From NCBI GenBank assembly GCA_947476895.1, contig CANJRX010000019.1, positions 1 through 43,053 on the forward strand: 43,053 nucleotides of DNA. Direction: 5' to 3'. This DNA comes from Fidelibacterota bacterium. Lineage in GTDB: Bacteria > Pseudomonadota > Alphaproteobacteria > Rhodospirillales > Rhodospirillaceae. Shown here one piece after another: positions 15,606 through 24,689 of the stretch; position 1 is the first letter of the stretch; each line of letters begins with the position of its first letter. The position numbers and the translations under genes were made by a program. The notes under the pieces are model-generated. The model did not search any database and was not told the DNA's origin. It was given only the letters and a program-made list of their open reading frames with translations.

Positions 15606-16075
15606 GATTTCTCGCGTTCATTCTGGCACTTTGGATTGCCGCGCCTGCGGCGGCTGCCGACATGCAGCCTTTTGTGCGCGGCACTTGGCAGCAGATTCTG
15701 AAAGACAACGCCGGTAAGCCCGTTGTGCTGCACTTTTGGGGCCTCACCTGTGCGCCGTGCTTAGCCGAGCTGCCCCGTTGGGCGGAGCTGCGTAAGGCGC
15801 GGCCTGACATGAAAGTAATCATGATCGCTGCCGATACACCGGCGTCGGACACAGCTGATCTTCTCAAAACCCTGCAAAAGGCCGGTTTGGCCGGGGTGGA
15901 AAGTTGGTCCTTTGCCGATGCTTTTTCCGAGCGGTTACGCTTTGAAATCGATCCGAGATGGCGCGGCGAGATGCCGCGTACTATCCTCATAGCTTCAGAC
16001 GGCAAGCCGACCGTTATGGTGGGCCTTGCCGATTTGCCGGCTATTCGCGCTTGGTACGACGTCGCGAAGAAATAG
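15602..16075 (+). CDS. TlpA-like periplasmic thioredoxin
   Basis: 157 residues starting at a GTG (15602) that overlaps the previous stop in GTGA. An in-frame upstream extension is rejected because the signal peptide RFLAFILALWIAAPAAAAD starts here. The thioredoxin fold shows VVLHFWGLTCAPCLAEL with the redox pair Cys50/Cys53, and a later MPRTILI with the conserved cis-Pro region. TlpA-type proteins reduce the cysteines of SCO1 and CuA apoproteins before copper loading. Its position directly before SCO1 fits that role. Confidence 0.85.
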   Translation: MRFLAFILALWIAAPAAAADMQPFVRGTWQQILKDNAGKPVVLHFWGLTCAPCLAELPRWAELRKARPDMKVIMIAADTPASDTADLLKTLQKAGLAGVESWSFADAFSERLRFEIDPRWRGEMPRTILIASDGKPTVMVGLADLPAIRAWYDVAKK

Positions 16076-16090
16076 AAGGTCACACGTCAG

Positions 16091-16774
16091 ATGCGGTCGC
16101 GGAATTTTGTTATTGCCGGTGCGGCGGCGCTCATCCTTGTCGCCTCCATGGCCGCCGGTATCGTTCTCAAACACAAAGTCATACCGCCGCAGCCCGAAGT
16201 GGCCGCGACCGAAAGTAAAACCCGCGCTCAGCCCGAGGCAGAGACGTTCGCCGGCAAAGAGCCGCTAAACCGTCCGCTCGTAAAATTCACAATGAAAGAC
16301 ATAGCCGACCGCGAGGTTACGGAAGAGACTTACCGCGGCCGTTGGACGATGTATTTCTTCGGCTACGCAAATTGCCCCGATGTATGTCCGCTGTCGCTGT
16401 TGTACGCCACGGACCTTTTGAAAGATCTCGGACTGCTTGCGGACAGTTTGCAGATTGTGTTCGTTACCATCGACCCGCATCGCGACACCGCGGATGTGTT
16501 GGTCGATTACATGGGTAACTTCGATCCGCGCATTGCCGCGCTTCGGGGTACGCAGCAACAGACCAAAGACATCACGCAGCAATTCGGTGTCTATTATGCC
16601 TATCATTCCCCCATTGGCACCGACACCGACGAGTATGCGGTGGAACACAGCAATGCCTTTTATCTGGTTGACCAGAGTGGGCACCTCCAGCGGGCTTTTG
16701 CCTTGAAGGGTGAACAGGGCGGCGCTTTCTTGAATAAGGAAATCCGCGCCACCATTTTCACGACCCCTAAGTAA
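16091..16774 (+). CDS. SCO1/SenC copper chaperone
   Basis: 227 residues, anchored by an N-terminal membrane helix (residues 5-25) with a periplasmic thioredoxin-like domain. The copper ligands are visible: Cys95 and Cys99 in ANCPDVCP and His186 in VEHSNAF. SCO proteins deliver copper to the CuA site of cytochrome c oxidase subunit II. The ATG at 16091 has GAAGG about ten bases upstream. It is followed by PCu(A)C after two bases. Confidence 0.93.
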   Translation: MRSRNFVIAGAAALILVASMAAGIVLKHKVIPPQPEVAATESKTRAQPEAETFAGKEPLNRPLVKFTMKDIADREVTEETYRGRWTMYFFGYANCPDVCPLSLLYATDLLKDLGLLADSLQIVFVTIDPHRDTADVLVDYMGNFDPRIAALRGTQQQTKDITQQFGVYYAYHSPIGTDTDEYAVEHSNAFYLVDQSGHLQRAFALKGEQGGAFLNKEIRATIFTTPK

Positions 16775-16776
16775 TC

Positions 16777-17229
16777 ATGAGAACTTTGCTTGCAGCGTTT
16801 TTGCTTATGCTGAACGTGGCTGCGCACGCGGGCGAGGCGTCAAAGACAATCACCATTAGCGATGCTTGGGTGCGCGCATCGTTGGGCAAAGTCTCGACCA
16901 CGGCGGCCTATGTGAAAATCGAAAATCACGGCACGAAAGAAGACAAGCTGCTTTCGGTTTCTACGCCCGCAGCCGCTATGGCGAGTGTACATAACAGCGT
17001 GACCAATGACGCCGGTGTCGTGCAGATGCTGCCGGTGATGGCTTTGAGCGTGAAGCCTGGTGAAACGGTGGCACTCACGCCGGGCGGCCTGCACATCATG
17101 GTCATGAACGTGAAAGAGCCGCTGAAGGCCGGGGCTACAGTGCCGTTGACCTTGAAGTTCGAACAGGCGGGCGAGATTACGGTCGAGGCTGAGGTGAGGG
17201 GCCTGGACGGCAAGCCTCTCAAGCGCTGA
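16777..17229 (+). CDS. PCu(A)C periplasmic copper chaperone
   Basis: 150 residues with signal peptide (RTLLAAFLLMLNVAAHA). The signature H-x11-M-x21-H-x-M is complete: His72, Met84, His106 and Met108. These bind Cu(I) and pass it to SCO1 or directly to CuA/CuB sites. Last gene of the copper cassette; it converges on the cyclase gene, with five bases between stops. A six-base stem (GCGGAT, 17230-17235 with 17241-17246) spans the junction. Confidence 0.93.
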   Translation: MRTLLAAFLLMLNVAAHAGEASKTITISDAWVRASLGKVSTTAAYVKIENHGTKEDKLLSVSTPAAAMASVHNSVTNDAGVVQMLPVMALSVKPGETVALTPGGLHIMVMNVKEPLKAGATVPLTLKFEQAGEITVEAEVRGLDGKPLKR

Positions 17230-17234
17230 GCGGA

Positions 17235-19175
17235 TTATTGATCCGCCAACTCGTTCTTGTGGGCATCGCTCCAGCCTACTTCGTACAGGGCCTTAGAGCC
17301 TTGAATGCCCTTCATCTCGAATTTGCCGCGGGGGATGAAGCCGATCCTCTGGCCTTTACAGGCGTCCATCACGGCTGACGATACCCAGATGTTGCCTTTG
17401 GTAGCTTTGTCGCAAATGCGCGCTGTCATCTGCACGGCCGCGCCGAAGAAGTCGTTGTCTTCTTCGACCGCTTCACCGACGTTGACGCCCACGCGGATCA
17501 TGACTTCGATCGTAGGGTTGGCATTGTTATGAGCGGCGACTTCACGCTGCATGCGGATCGTGGCCTGGACGGCTGACACCGGGTCAGGGAACACGGCCAT
17601 GATGCCGTCGCCTGTATGTTTCACTTCGCGGCCCTTATGAGCCTGAAGCGCGCCCCGCACGGCAGTGTTGTGGGCGCGTACCGCTTTCTGCGCGCCGGCA
17701 TTGCCCAGGCGCTGAGTCATGGCGGTAGACCCTACGATGTCGGTGAAGACGAACGTGAAGACTGAAGGTACCGTCGGGCGCTTCTCGGGCAGGTTCCATT
17801 CGGCGAGCAAGGCGCTGATGGGCGTGGTGGCGCCGCCGTCGCCCTTCATGTGCTGAGTCATGGCTTTGGCGCCGGCTTGCACCATCACCGTATAGCGCGG
17901 GTTCTTGCCGTAGGTCGGCAGCTCCACGCAGAAATTCTCGGCGCGCTCGGCTGTGTTGCCAGCGGCAACCAAGCCGTCTTTCAGAACCGAAAGCTGCGCG
18001 TCCTTGGGTAACTTCTTGGATTGTCCGATGACCGAAGCGCCGCCGGCAAAATAAAGGTTCATGCCAAATTTCGAAAAGGCATTGGTGGGTTCAGGCTTCG
18101 CGTTGCGTGCTGCATCGCTGATGAATTTATCAAAGCTGCCCCGCGCTTCCACTTCAGCAGGCGACTTTTCGGGTGCAGCCTTTCGGGCAGGGGCAGGCTT
18201 AGGCTCCGGTTTAGGCTCGGGCTTAGGTTCCGGCGCTTTGACTTCGGCCTTTGGCGGCTGTGCTTGCTGGACCTGCGGCGGCGGTTCAGGCGCGGGAGGC
18301 GGGGCGTCTTCCACCGGCTGGCTGACGTAGGCTTCTCCGCCCATGTCCGCATCCAGCTCTTGCAGTTCAGCGGCGACTTCGGCCTCGGCTTCGTCGGCAG
18401 CTTCCGCGGCTTCATCGGCTTCGACTTTAGCGCGCAGATCTTCGATCTCGACCTGATCGAATTCGATGTCTTGTACGGGTGCAGCTTTCTTCTTTGTCGC
18501 CGCCATCATTTGTGACGCATCGGCGATCTGCGCCTTCTTCTTCTCACCGCTGCCGCGCAAGAATGCCATGATGTTGAACTGGCGCTGCAGGTTGATGAAC
18601 AGAGCCAAGAAGAACACCAACACGGCCGCACCAATCACCAACTGCGTGTAATCACGCTGCGGCAACATGCGCAGGCTGACCATCTGGAACACCACAAGCG
18701 CCGACGTGATGCCCGAGACCAGCGACAAAGCGGCGCTGATAATAACGGCGAGTATGAAGCGCACGATGCCGCTGCGCTTCTTTTTGCCTTTGGGCTTGGG
18801 CGGCGCTTTTTTCGCGGGCCGCGGCTTGGCTTTAGCTGGTTCGGATTTTGGCTCCGAACGCTGCTCTTGCCGCGGCGCGGCCGGCGGCGGGCGCTTCTTT
18901 TTGTCGAGTTTGCTGCCCTTAGCCTTGCTCTCGCCGAACATCGTGTCGGCGTCGTTCATGTTCTTGGCTTTGGCGCTTTGCCAGGTGACTATTTCTTCTG
19001 AGGTGTTGGTCTCGTCGTTGAAAGTTTCGCGCACGACGCGCGTGGGGAAGCCTTCTTTGGCCTCGATACCCTTAGCGTCTTCAACGGCCTTCTCACGCTC
19101 GTTGGCTTCGTAGCTGGCATGAAGCTGCCAGCGTCCGTTCTGACTGTAATAGAGTTCGTAGCTTTCTCGCGCCAT
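17235..19175 (-). CDS. Membrane class III adenylate/guanylate cyclase
   Basis: 646 residues. Order: an N-terminal domain of about 75 residues (YELYYSQNGRWQLHASYEA...FPTRVVRETF), a Lys/Pro-rich segment, two predicted membrane helices (about 140-195), a long Glu/Ala then Pro/Lys linker (about 240-345), a central domain (FAGGASVIGQSKKLPKDAQL), and a C-terminal cyclase domain. The metal-binding aspartates are Asp479 in FTDIVGST and Asp523 in HTGDGIMAVF. The transition-state Arg (Arg586) is kept, although the usual Asn before it reads Gln. It should be active. It shares the whole architecture with the gene at 19475. Confidence 0.85.
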   Translation of the reverse strand: MARESYELYYSQNGRWQLHASYEANEREKAVEDAKGIEAKEGFPTRVVRETFNDETNTSEEIVTWQSAKAKNMNDADTMFGESKAKGSKLDKKKRPPPAAPRQEQRSEPKSEPAKAKPRPAKKAPPKPKGKKKRSGIVRFILAVIISAALSLVSGITSALVVFQMVSLRMLPQRDYTQLVIGAAVLVFFLALFINLQRQFNIMAFLRGSGEKKKAQIADASQMMAATKKKAAPVQDIEFDQVEIEDLRAKVEADEAAEAADEAEAEVAAELQELDADMGGEAYVSQPVEDAPPPAPEPPPQVQQAQPPKAEVKAPEPKPEPKPEPKPAPARKAAPEKSPAEVEARGSFDKFISDAARNAKPEPTNAFSKFGMNLYFAGGASVIGQSKKLPKDAQLSVLKDGLVAAGNTAERAENFCVELPTYGKNPRYTVMVQAGAKAMTQHMKGDGGATTPISALLAEWNLPEKRPTVPSVFTFVFTDIVGSTAMTQRLGNAGAQKAVRAHNTAVRGALQAHKGREVKHTGDGIMAVFPDPVSAVQATIRMQREVAAHNNANPTIEVMIRVGVNVGEAVEEDNDFFGAAVQMTARICDKATKGNIWVSSAVMDACKGQRIGFIPRGKFEMKGIQGSKALYEVGWSDAHKNELADQ

Positions 19176-19474
19176 GCCTCACAGCGTGCCGATACGCAGA
19201 CAGTGCGTTCCGGTTTCTCGCCCTTCCCTTTTGCCGCCGTCGGTTGAAAATCTTGGTCTGATTTGCCGATAGCGCGCAGTCGCGTGGGCCATTTCGAGCC
19301 CACATTAGCACCCTAGAAAATGCTAGGGATTCCCTAAAGATACCTTAAATAAACCGCACTAAACCTAGGCTTTACAGCCTTTAAGGCGGCAAACGCCACT
19401 GTATTTATGAAACCGCAAGACGTTACGCGCCCTCATAGCGGATGGGTCTGTGTTCCCGCACAAGGTGTGGTCAG
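19176..19474. other. 299-base spacer between the two cyclase-family genes
   Basis: No convincing gene is seen. It should hold the promoter of the minus-strand cyclase at 19175 and the terminator region of the gene ending at 19475. A small inverted repeat CCCTAG/CTAGGG (19311-19316 and 19323-19328) lies in an AT-rich section (19310-19370). Confidence 0.4.
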
Positions 19475-21403
19475 TTAGGCCGCGGGGTGGTTGCGAACGG
19501 GGGATGTTTCGAAGCTCGCCTCCGGCACGACAACGCGCCCGAAGTCCAAATCTTCGCTGCCCCGGTTGGCTGCTGCCGTATCGGCTTCGCTTTGCTGATG
19601 CCGGATTGCGGCCTGCACTTGGGCTTCACACAGAATTTCACCCGTACCCGTGCGCGCGAGAAGATCCTGCGCCTGATGCACCAGGTTGGAAGACAATGTC
19701 GGATCTTCGCCCGCCGTTGTGTTGCCGATCACGCCGATGGCGAGTTTGGAACTGGGGTCAGTGAAGCCGCGCTGCATGTCGATGGCGGCGTCAACAGCAG
19801 TTCGGGCGGTTGCGAAACGCGCGAAGATGCCTTTGCCGGTGTGTTTGACTTCGTGGCCACCGTGGGCCGTGATGGCCGCGCGCACAACGCCATTATGTGC
19901 GCCCATGGCTTGGTCGTGGAACGCATCGACCGCAGTTTCAGTCGTTGCACCGGCGGGCTGGTTCTCACGCAGTTCAGTCATCACATACACTTCGAGCAGA
20001 GGCGCAGCATCGAAATGTGGCGCACCACTGAACGCGTCATCGGGCACCGGCGCGTGACCGATCGGCGTGCGCCAGGCGATCATAGCGCGCGCTAAGGTCG
20101 CGGCGACATCGGCAGCGCCTTCTAGATAGGCGACAAGCGCATTACGGCCCGCGGCCAGCAGGCTCGCATTCGCAGGCGCGTTGATGTGTTCCGCACGATG
20201 GCTCATGAACAGATCGACCGAGCCTTGGTTCAGGCCGAGATGTTGCAAGGCGTCCGAAAGCAATTCCAGTTCGGCGCGCGCGTCCAGATGTGCGGTGGCT
20301 GCAACGCCGGCTGCACCACCGGAGAGAACAAGCGCGGTGCCGCGGCGCGAGACCGGATCATCCGGCATGACGCGACTAAGGGCCGGTTTCACGATGTCTG
20401 TTGCAAAGCGGCGCAAGACCATGCGTTCAAGATTGAGTGCTTCACGTCGCGGTTCTTCAGCCGCGGCCGCGGCTTCGGCTTGGATTTTTGCGTCAGCTTC
20501 TGCTTTGGCCGTGGCCGCAGCGATAGCTTCCTGCCTTTTTTGTTCTTCTTTTTCTTTCTTCTTGGCTTCGGCCTTGGCCTTCGCGACTTCGGCTTCCGTC
20601 TTGGGCGGCTCAGGAGGCGTGACAGGCAGCGGCGCTACAACGGCCGGCATCTCCACCTCGGCAATCTCCTCGGCCTTCGCCGGATCGAGATCGCCGCGTT
20701 TGACTTTCAGGTCTTCCCACTCGCGCAACACTTCAGGCGAGGGCGGGCGGTCGTGTTTGGGTTTGACGCGCGGCGGTTTGGCATCCGCCATCGGGACCGC
20801 CGCAGTCTGAGCTTTCGAGGCCTTCTGCCACAGATCCGCGAGCAGGCGATGCAGCGGCAGCTTCGAACGGAACAGCGACCAGAAGAAGAATAAGAACGCG
20901 AGCACGTAGGAATACGTCAGCACCATCGTTCTGGTGTCTGGTTCCATCGTTGCGCCGGAGTCAGCGACATAGCGGAGCGCCCAGGCCACAACACCTGTGA
21001 CCAGCGTGGCCGCAGCCAAGCTGATGCCGCCCGCGACAATCACGCGGAAGACCATCTGCCCGGCTGTCAGGCGCGGCTGCGCCGTCCGCACACGCCCACG
21101 GCGCGCAAGGGCGTTGGCGGCAGCATCGCGCGCGGCTTTCAGCGGCGTACGGCGGCGCGCATTGGCGAGCAGCTGCGCCTGCTGTTCCTTGATCTTGGGG
21201 CTGGAATAAACCGTGATGCGTTCGCTGTCGTTGACCTCGGGGAAGTAGGTCTCGCGAATGACTTTGGACGGGAATCCGGTGGCGGATTCGGTTGTGCGCG
21301 CGTCTAGCACCGCCTCGTTCCGGTCTTCACCGGCGTAGCGGGCATGAATGGTCCAGCGTCCCTTTTGGTACACATAGACCTCGAATTGGGTGATCGCTAA
21401 CAT
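19475..21403 (-). CDS. Membrane protein with degenerate cyclase domain, paralogue of the gene at 17235
   Basis: 642 residues with the same layout as the next gene: an N-terminal domain (FEVYVYQKGRWTIHARYAG...FPSKVIRETYF), two membrane helices (about 120-190), a Lys/Glu/Ala-rich probable coiled coil (about 250-325), a central domain (LVLSGGAAGVAATAHLDARAEL) and a cyclase-like end. The catalytic residues are lost. The first metal Asp is Glu477 (VMTELREN), the second is Lys524 (KHTGKGIFARF), and the catalytic Arg region reads HQAQDLL. It is therefore probably a pseudo-cyclase that could regulate or dimerise with its paralogue. Some cyclases tolerate changes, so inactivity is inferred. Confidence 0.8.
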   Translation of the reverse strand: MLAITQFEVYVYQKGRWTIHARYAGEDRNEAVLDARTTESATGFPSKVIRETYFPEVNDSERITVYSSPKIKEQQAQLLANARRRTPLKAARDAAANALARRGRVRTAQPRLTAGQMVFRVIVAGGISLAAATLVTGVVAWALRYVADSGATMEPDTRTMVLTYSYVLAFLFFFWSLFRSKLPLHRLLADLWQKASKAQTAAVPMADAKPPRVKPKHDRPPSPEVLREWEDLKVKRGDLDPAKAEEIAEVEMPAVVAPLPVTPPEPPKTEAEVAKAKAEAKKKEKEEQKRQEAIAAATAKAEADAKIQAEAAAAAEEPRREALNLERMVLRRFATDIVKPALSRVMPDDPVSRRGTALVLSGGAAGVAATAHLDARAELELLSDALQHLGLNQGSVDLFMSHRAEHINAPANASLLAAGRNALVAYLEGAADVAATLARAMIAWRTPIGHAPVPDDAFSGAPHFDAAPLLEVYVMTELRENQPAGATTETAVDAFHDQAMGAHNGVVRAAITAHGGHEVKHTGKGIFARFATARTAVDAAIDMQRGFTDPSSKLAIGVIGNTTAGEDPTLSSNLVHQAQDLLARTGTGEILCEAQVQAAIRHQQSEADTAAANRGSEDLDFGRVVVPEASFETSPVRNHPAA

Positions 21404-21559
21404 ATCGGCCTGATGCAGCCTTTGAATGATATTCGCCCCCGGCGCCTTCCTGGTTTCAGGGGAGGTGAGCCGTCGGCTACTACAACGCGCTCGCCCCGAT
21501 TAACGTTCCCGGGGGCGTCCCGTTGCCGGTCATTACAAATATTAACGTCAACTAATAAC

Positions 21560-21588
21560 ACAAAAGCCGCACCTTGTGGGGTGCGGCT
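21560..21588 (-). terminator. Rho-independent terminator of rpmE
   Basis: Read on the minus strand, AGCCGCACC (21588-21580) pairs with GGTGCGGCT (21573-21565) and is followed by TTTTGTG. It lies about 45 bases after the rpmE stop at 21633. Confidence 0.85.
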
Positions 21589-21632
21589 ACTATATTTTGT
21601 GTCTTAGCGGCTGGAAGGCCGAAAAGGCGGAA

Positions 21633-21860
21633 TTAGGTTTTGTTGGTGCTGAAACCCTTGAAGCGCTTATTGAACTTCGCCAGCTGGCCGCCGGCATCGT
21701 TCAGGCGGTGAACGCCGGTCCAGGCCGGGTGCGTCTTGGGGTCGATTTCCAAACGCATGGTGTCGCCGGGCTTGCCATAGGTGCTGCGGGTCTTGAACTC
21801 GGTTCCGTCGGTCATCACCACAGTGATTTCGTGGTAATCGGGATGGCCTTCTTTCTTCAT
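21633..21860 (-). CDS. rpmE: 50S ribosomal protein L31
   Basis: 75 residues starting [19 protein letters not shown], the L31 N-terminus. The zinc-ribbon cysteines of the C+ type are absent, so it is a C-minus L31 that does not need zinc. [13 protein letters not shown] and the basic tail KFNKRFKGF are typical. The ATG at 21860 has GAGG about ten bases upstream; a longer in-frame version from 22022 has no support. Its own terminator follows. Divergent from the two-component genes at 22159. Confidence 0.95.
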   Translation of the reverse strand: MKKEGHPDYHEITVVMTDGTEFKTRSTYGKPGDTMRLEIDPKTHPAWTGVHRLNDAGGQLAKFNKRFKGFSTNKT

Positions 21861-22056
21861 GACACGCCTCAAATATATAGCGACTACGGGACCCAAAATG
21901 GCCCGTTTCGCGGGAAGGCGGGTGTATAGCGGCTTCCCCGGCAGCCTGCAAGATGTCCCGAACGTATGTTTATACATCTTATAATTGTATTTATGTAATT
22001 TACCCCGAGTAATGAAAGTCAAAGTCTGCCCGTTAGGCTATGATGCAAAATCCTAT

Positions 22057-22067
22057 TCATTATCATT
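22057..22067 (-). promoter_or_regulatory. Fur-box-like AATGATAATGA upstream of the iron cassette
   Basis: The minus strand reads AATGATAATGA, which contains the GATAATG unit of Fur-type sites. It lies about 90 bases before the response regulator start at 22159. The identical 11-mer occurs at 29073-29083 on the plus strand, right after the cassette. Fur or Irr control is inferred from this and from the iron-related genes downstream. The rest of the 298-base gap holds no gene. Confidence 0.4.
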
Positions 22068-22158
22068 GCATTACCTGACCTCATTTGCCGCCGGGATCGC
22101 AAGACGCCACGGCCATCATCCGTTAGCATTGCGGGCGGCTGCGCGAGTACTGGTACCC

Positions 22159-22848
22159 ATGAAAATCCTGCTTGTGGAAGACAATGAGCGTTTGAGCGCC
22201 TTTATCCGCGATCGTCTCGCGGAAGAGGGGCACACGCTGAATATGGCGGCCAATGGTCAGGACGGTCTGAACCTGGCGGCGCAGGGCCCGCACGACGTGA
22301 TCATTGTCGACCGCATGCTGCCGGGTGAGCTGCAAGGTCTCGAGGTCATTCAACAGCTGCGTCAAGGCGGCAACAGCGCGCCGATCTTGATCTTGTCTGC
22401 GCTGGCTGATGTGGACGAACGCATTCGCGGCCTGAAGGCCGGCGGTGATGACTACTTGCCCAAGCCTTTTGCCTTTGGCGAACTGATGGCACGCATCGAA
22501 GTTTTGGCAAGGCGCGGCTCCAGTGCGCAAGCCGCGCCGGAAGCCACGGAATTATCCGTTCACGATTTGCGCATCGACCTTCGGACGCACAAGATCACCC
22601 GTGCCGGGAAGGCCATCACCTTACGGCCGCGCGAATTCCGCTTGTTGGAGTATTTGATGCGTAACGCCGGCCAGATCGTGACGCGCGCGATGCTGCTCGA
22701 GAACGTCTGGGAATATGATTTCGATCCGGAAACCAATGTGATCGACGTGCAGGTCAGCAAACTGCGCAATAAAATAGATGCGGGTTTTGACAAGCCGTTG
22801 CTGCGCACGATTCGCACAGTCGGATATATGTTGACCGCCGATGATTAG
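22159..22848 (+). CDS. OmpR-family response regulator
   Basis: 229 residues. The receiver domain has acidic residues in LLVEDNERL, phosphoacceptor Asp51 (VIIVDRMLPGE) and Lys102 (DDYLPKP). The C-terminal winged-helix domain has TLRPREFRLLEYLMRNAGQIVTR and TNVIDVQVSKLRNKI, the OmpR/PhoB recognition region. The ATG at 22159 starts at the canonical MKILLVEDNE; the in-frame extension from 21985 is intergenic. It overlaps the kinase by eight bases. It likely controls the downstream iron genes. Confidence 0.93.
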   Translation: MKILLVEDNERLSAFIRDRLAEEGHTLNMAANGQDGLNLAAQGPHDVIIVDRMLPGELQGLEVIQQLRQGGNSAPILILSALADVDERIRGLKAGGDDYLPKPFAFGELMARIEVLARRGSSAQAAPEATELSVHDLRIDLRTHKITRAGKAITLRPREFRLLEYLMRNAGQIVTRAMLLENVWEYDFDPETNVIDVQVSKLRNKIDAGFDKPLLRTIRTVGYMLTADD

Positions 22849-24223
22849 GTTTCTGCCTCCCGGCACTTTGCGCCAAGCCGTGGTTTACGCCGGCGCGGTT
22901 TCGCTGCTGCTGATCGGCCTTGCCGCCTGGATCTGGAGCATTACGGCGGGCCAAGTGGATGCACAGCTCACGCAATTGATCGAAGCGGAATCCTACAGCG
23001 TGCTGGTCGCGATTCGCGAAGGTGGTCGCGAGAAAACGGTGGCCGATGTTGCTGAGCGCTTCAACCACAAGCCCATCATGAACCAAGTAGTTCTGTTGGC
23101 TGATGAAGCGCTGCGCCCGCTCGCGGGAAATTTAAATGAATGGCCTGAGTCCGTGAGCAGGGTCGAGGGCTGGCACACCATCAGCATCATGCGCGAGCCG
23201 GGCCCGAGCGAAGCGCGTGTCTTGCATCGCATTATGCCTGATCGCTCGCATTTGCTTTACGGTTATGACCTCACGGATTTTCTGGCTGGGCGCAAAGCGT
23301 TCATCGTCGCCTTCATGGGCGTATCGATCCCGCTGCTGGTGACGGTGCTTCTGTTGGGTTTCTTCATTCGCCGCTCGCTGTTAGGTCAGATCGACGCCAT
23401 CAACGAAGCCGCTACGGCTATCATGCACGGCAACTTGAAAGAACGCGTGCCTGAACGCGGCGATAGCACTGAACTTGATCTTCTTTCGGCCACCATCAAT
23501 CGCATGTTGGATCATACTGAGAATTTGGTTGGCGGCATCACCAACGTCTCGAATTCCATCGCGCATGATTTGCGCACGCCGCTGGCCGAGGCGCGCGCAC
23601 GCTTTGAGCGGCTGATTTCGAAGTGGCCGGCCTCGGATGAAGCGGCGAAACATGAGATTGAAGGCGGCATTGCCGATATCGACAAGCTTATCCGCACGTT
23701 CAACGCGCTCATGCGCCTGGCGCAGATTGAAACCGGTGCGCGTCAATCGGGTTTTAAGAGCGTGGAGTTGCCGCACGTCGTGTCCGAAACCGTTGAGTTC
23801 TATCAACTGGTCGCGGAACAAAAGGGCCTCGATCTGATTGTCGAGATACCCGAGCATTTGCGCGTGACGGGGGATCCGTCGCTAATCGCCCAAGCGGTGG
23901 GCAACCTTATCGACAACGCTATCAAGTACACGCCGCGCGGCGGGCGCATTGGTGTAGCCTTGAGTACCGGCGCCGACGGCGGGGCAACCGTCGTGGTGGA
24001 CGACAATGGCCCAGGTATCCCGGATGCCGAGAAAGCTAAAGTCACCACGCGCTTTTATCGCGGTGATCCGGCGCGCGGCACGGGCGGAGCAGGGCTGGGC
24101 CTTAGCCTTGTTGCGGCCATCGCCTCGCTGCACGGCGGCAGCTTAACGCTCGCCAATAATTATCCGGGATTGCGTGCGCGGCTGACCCTGCAAACGCCTA
24201 CGTTAGTGGGTGGCCATGTATAG
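22841..24223 (+). CDS. Sensor histidine kinase
   Basis: 460 residues. Two membrane helices (about 13-33 and 152-175) flank a periplasmic sensor of about 115 residues. A HAMP linker follows, then a HisKA dimerisation helix with His242 in SIAHDLRTPLAE, and an ATPase domain with NLIDNAIKYTPRGG (N box), DDNGPGIPD (G1) and GTGGAGLGLSLV (G2). It is the partner of the regulator at 22159. The sensor sequence is not recognised. The end overlaps the start of the membrane protein at 24216 by eight bases, so the kinase and the four-helix protein are translationally linked. Confidence 0.93.
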   Translation: MIRFLPPGTLRQAVVYAGAVSLLLIGLAAWIWSITAGQVDAQLTQLIEAESYSVLVAIREGGREKTVADVAERFNHKPIMNQVVLLADEALRPLAGNLNEWPESVSRVEGWHTISIMREPGPSEARVLHRIMPDRSHLLYGYDLTDFLAGRKAFIVAFMGVSIPLLVTVLLLGFFIRRSLLGQIDAINEAATAIMHGNLKERVPERGDSTELDLLSATINRMLDHTENLVGGITNVSNSIAHDLRTPLAEARARFERLISKWPASDEAAKHEIEGGIADIDKLIRTFNALMRLAQIETGARQSGFKSVELPHVVSETVEFYQLVAEQKGLDLIVEIPEHLRVTGDPSLIAQAVGNLIDNAIKYTPRGGRIGVALSTGADGGATVVVDDNGPGIPDAEKAKVTTRFYRGDPARGTGGAGLGLSLVAAIASLHGGSLTLANNYPGLRARLTLQTPTLVGGHV

Positions 24224-24689
24224 CATGTGGTCCACAATCCTGGTGGTCACGCACGGGATTTTCGCCGTGGGTCTGATCGGCGCGCTGACCCACCAGGTCA
24301 TCGCGCTGTGGAGTACTGCGCCGACGCCGTCCGACAATTTCTTTGCGCGCCTTCGCAATGTACGCTCCGGCTCCTACACCAATGCGGTCGTAATTTTGTA
24401 CCTTTTGGATTTTGCGCTAGGCGCGGTGATTTACGCGACCTACCGCATCGAGGTGCGCCCGTACCTGGAGGACATTCAGTTTTATGTGGCGGCTGGTTCC
24501 TTTGAAACTAAGGAACACTTAGCGGCACTCGGCTTGGGTCTCTTGCCGGCCTATTGGCTGTTCTGGAAAGCGCCGGGCTTTTCGGCGCACGGGAATGAGC
24601 GGAAGTACATCACCCTGCTGCTGGCATTTTTTGTGTGGTGGAATTTCCTGGTGGGTCACATCCTCAACAACATCCGGGGATTGCCCTAG
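24216..24689 (+). CDS. Four-helix membrane protein with four conserved histidines, copy 1
   Basis: 157 residues (ATG 24216; a GTG at 24210 is possible). Four predicted helices: about 5-31, 54-76, 99-117 and 131-152. His13 and His26 lie 13 residues apart in helix 1 (VTHGIFAVGLIGALTHQ), His101 in KEHLAALG starts helix 3, and His148 in WWNFLVGHILNN lies in helix 4. All four are kept in the second copy at 25215. Histidines spaced 13-14 apart on one helix, each paired with a His on another helix, are how di-heme cytochromes b bind heme. A membrane cytochrome is therefore inferred. No named family was recognised. Confidence 0.75.
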   Translation: MYSMWSTILVVTHGIFAVGLIGALTHQVIALWSTAPTPSDNFFARLRNVRSGSYTNAVVILYLLDFALGAVIYATYRIEVRPYLEDIQFYVAAGSFETKEHLAALGLGLLPAYWLFWKAPGFSAHGNERKYITLLLAFFVWWNFLVGHILNNIRGLP

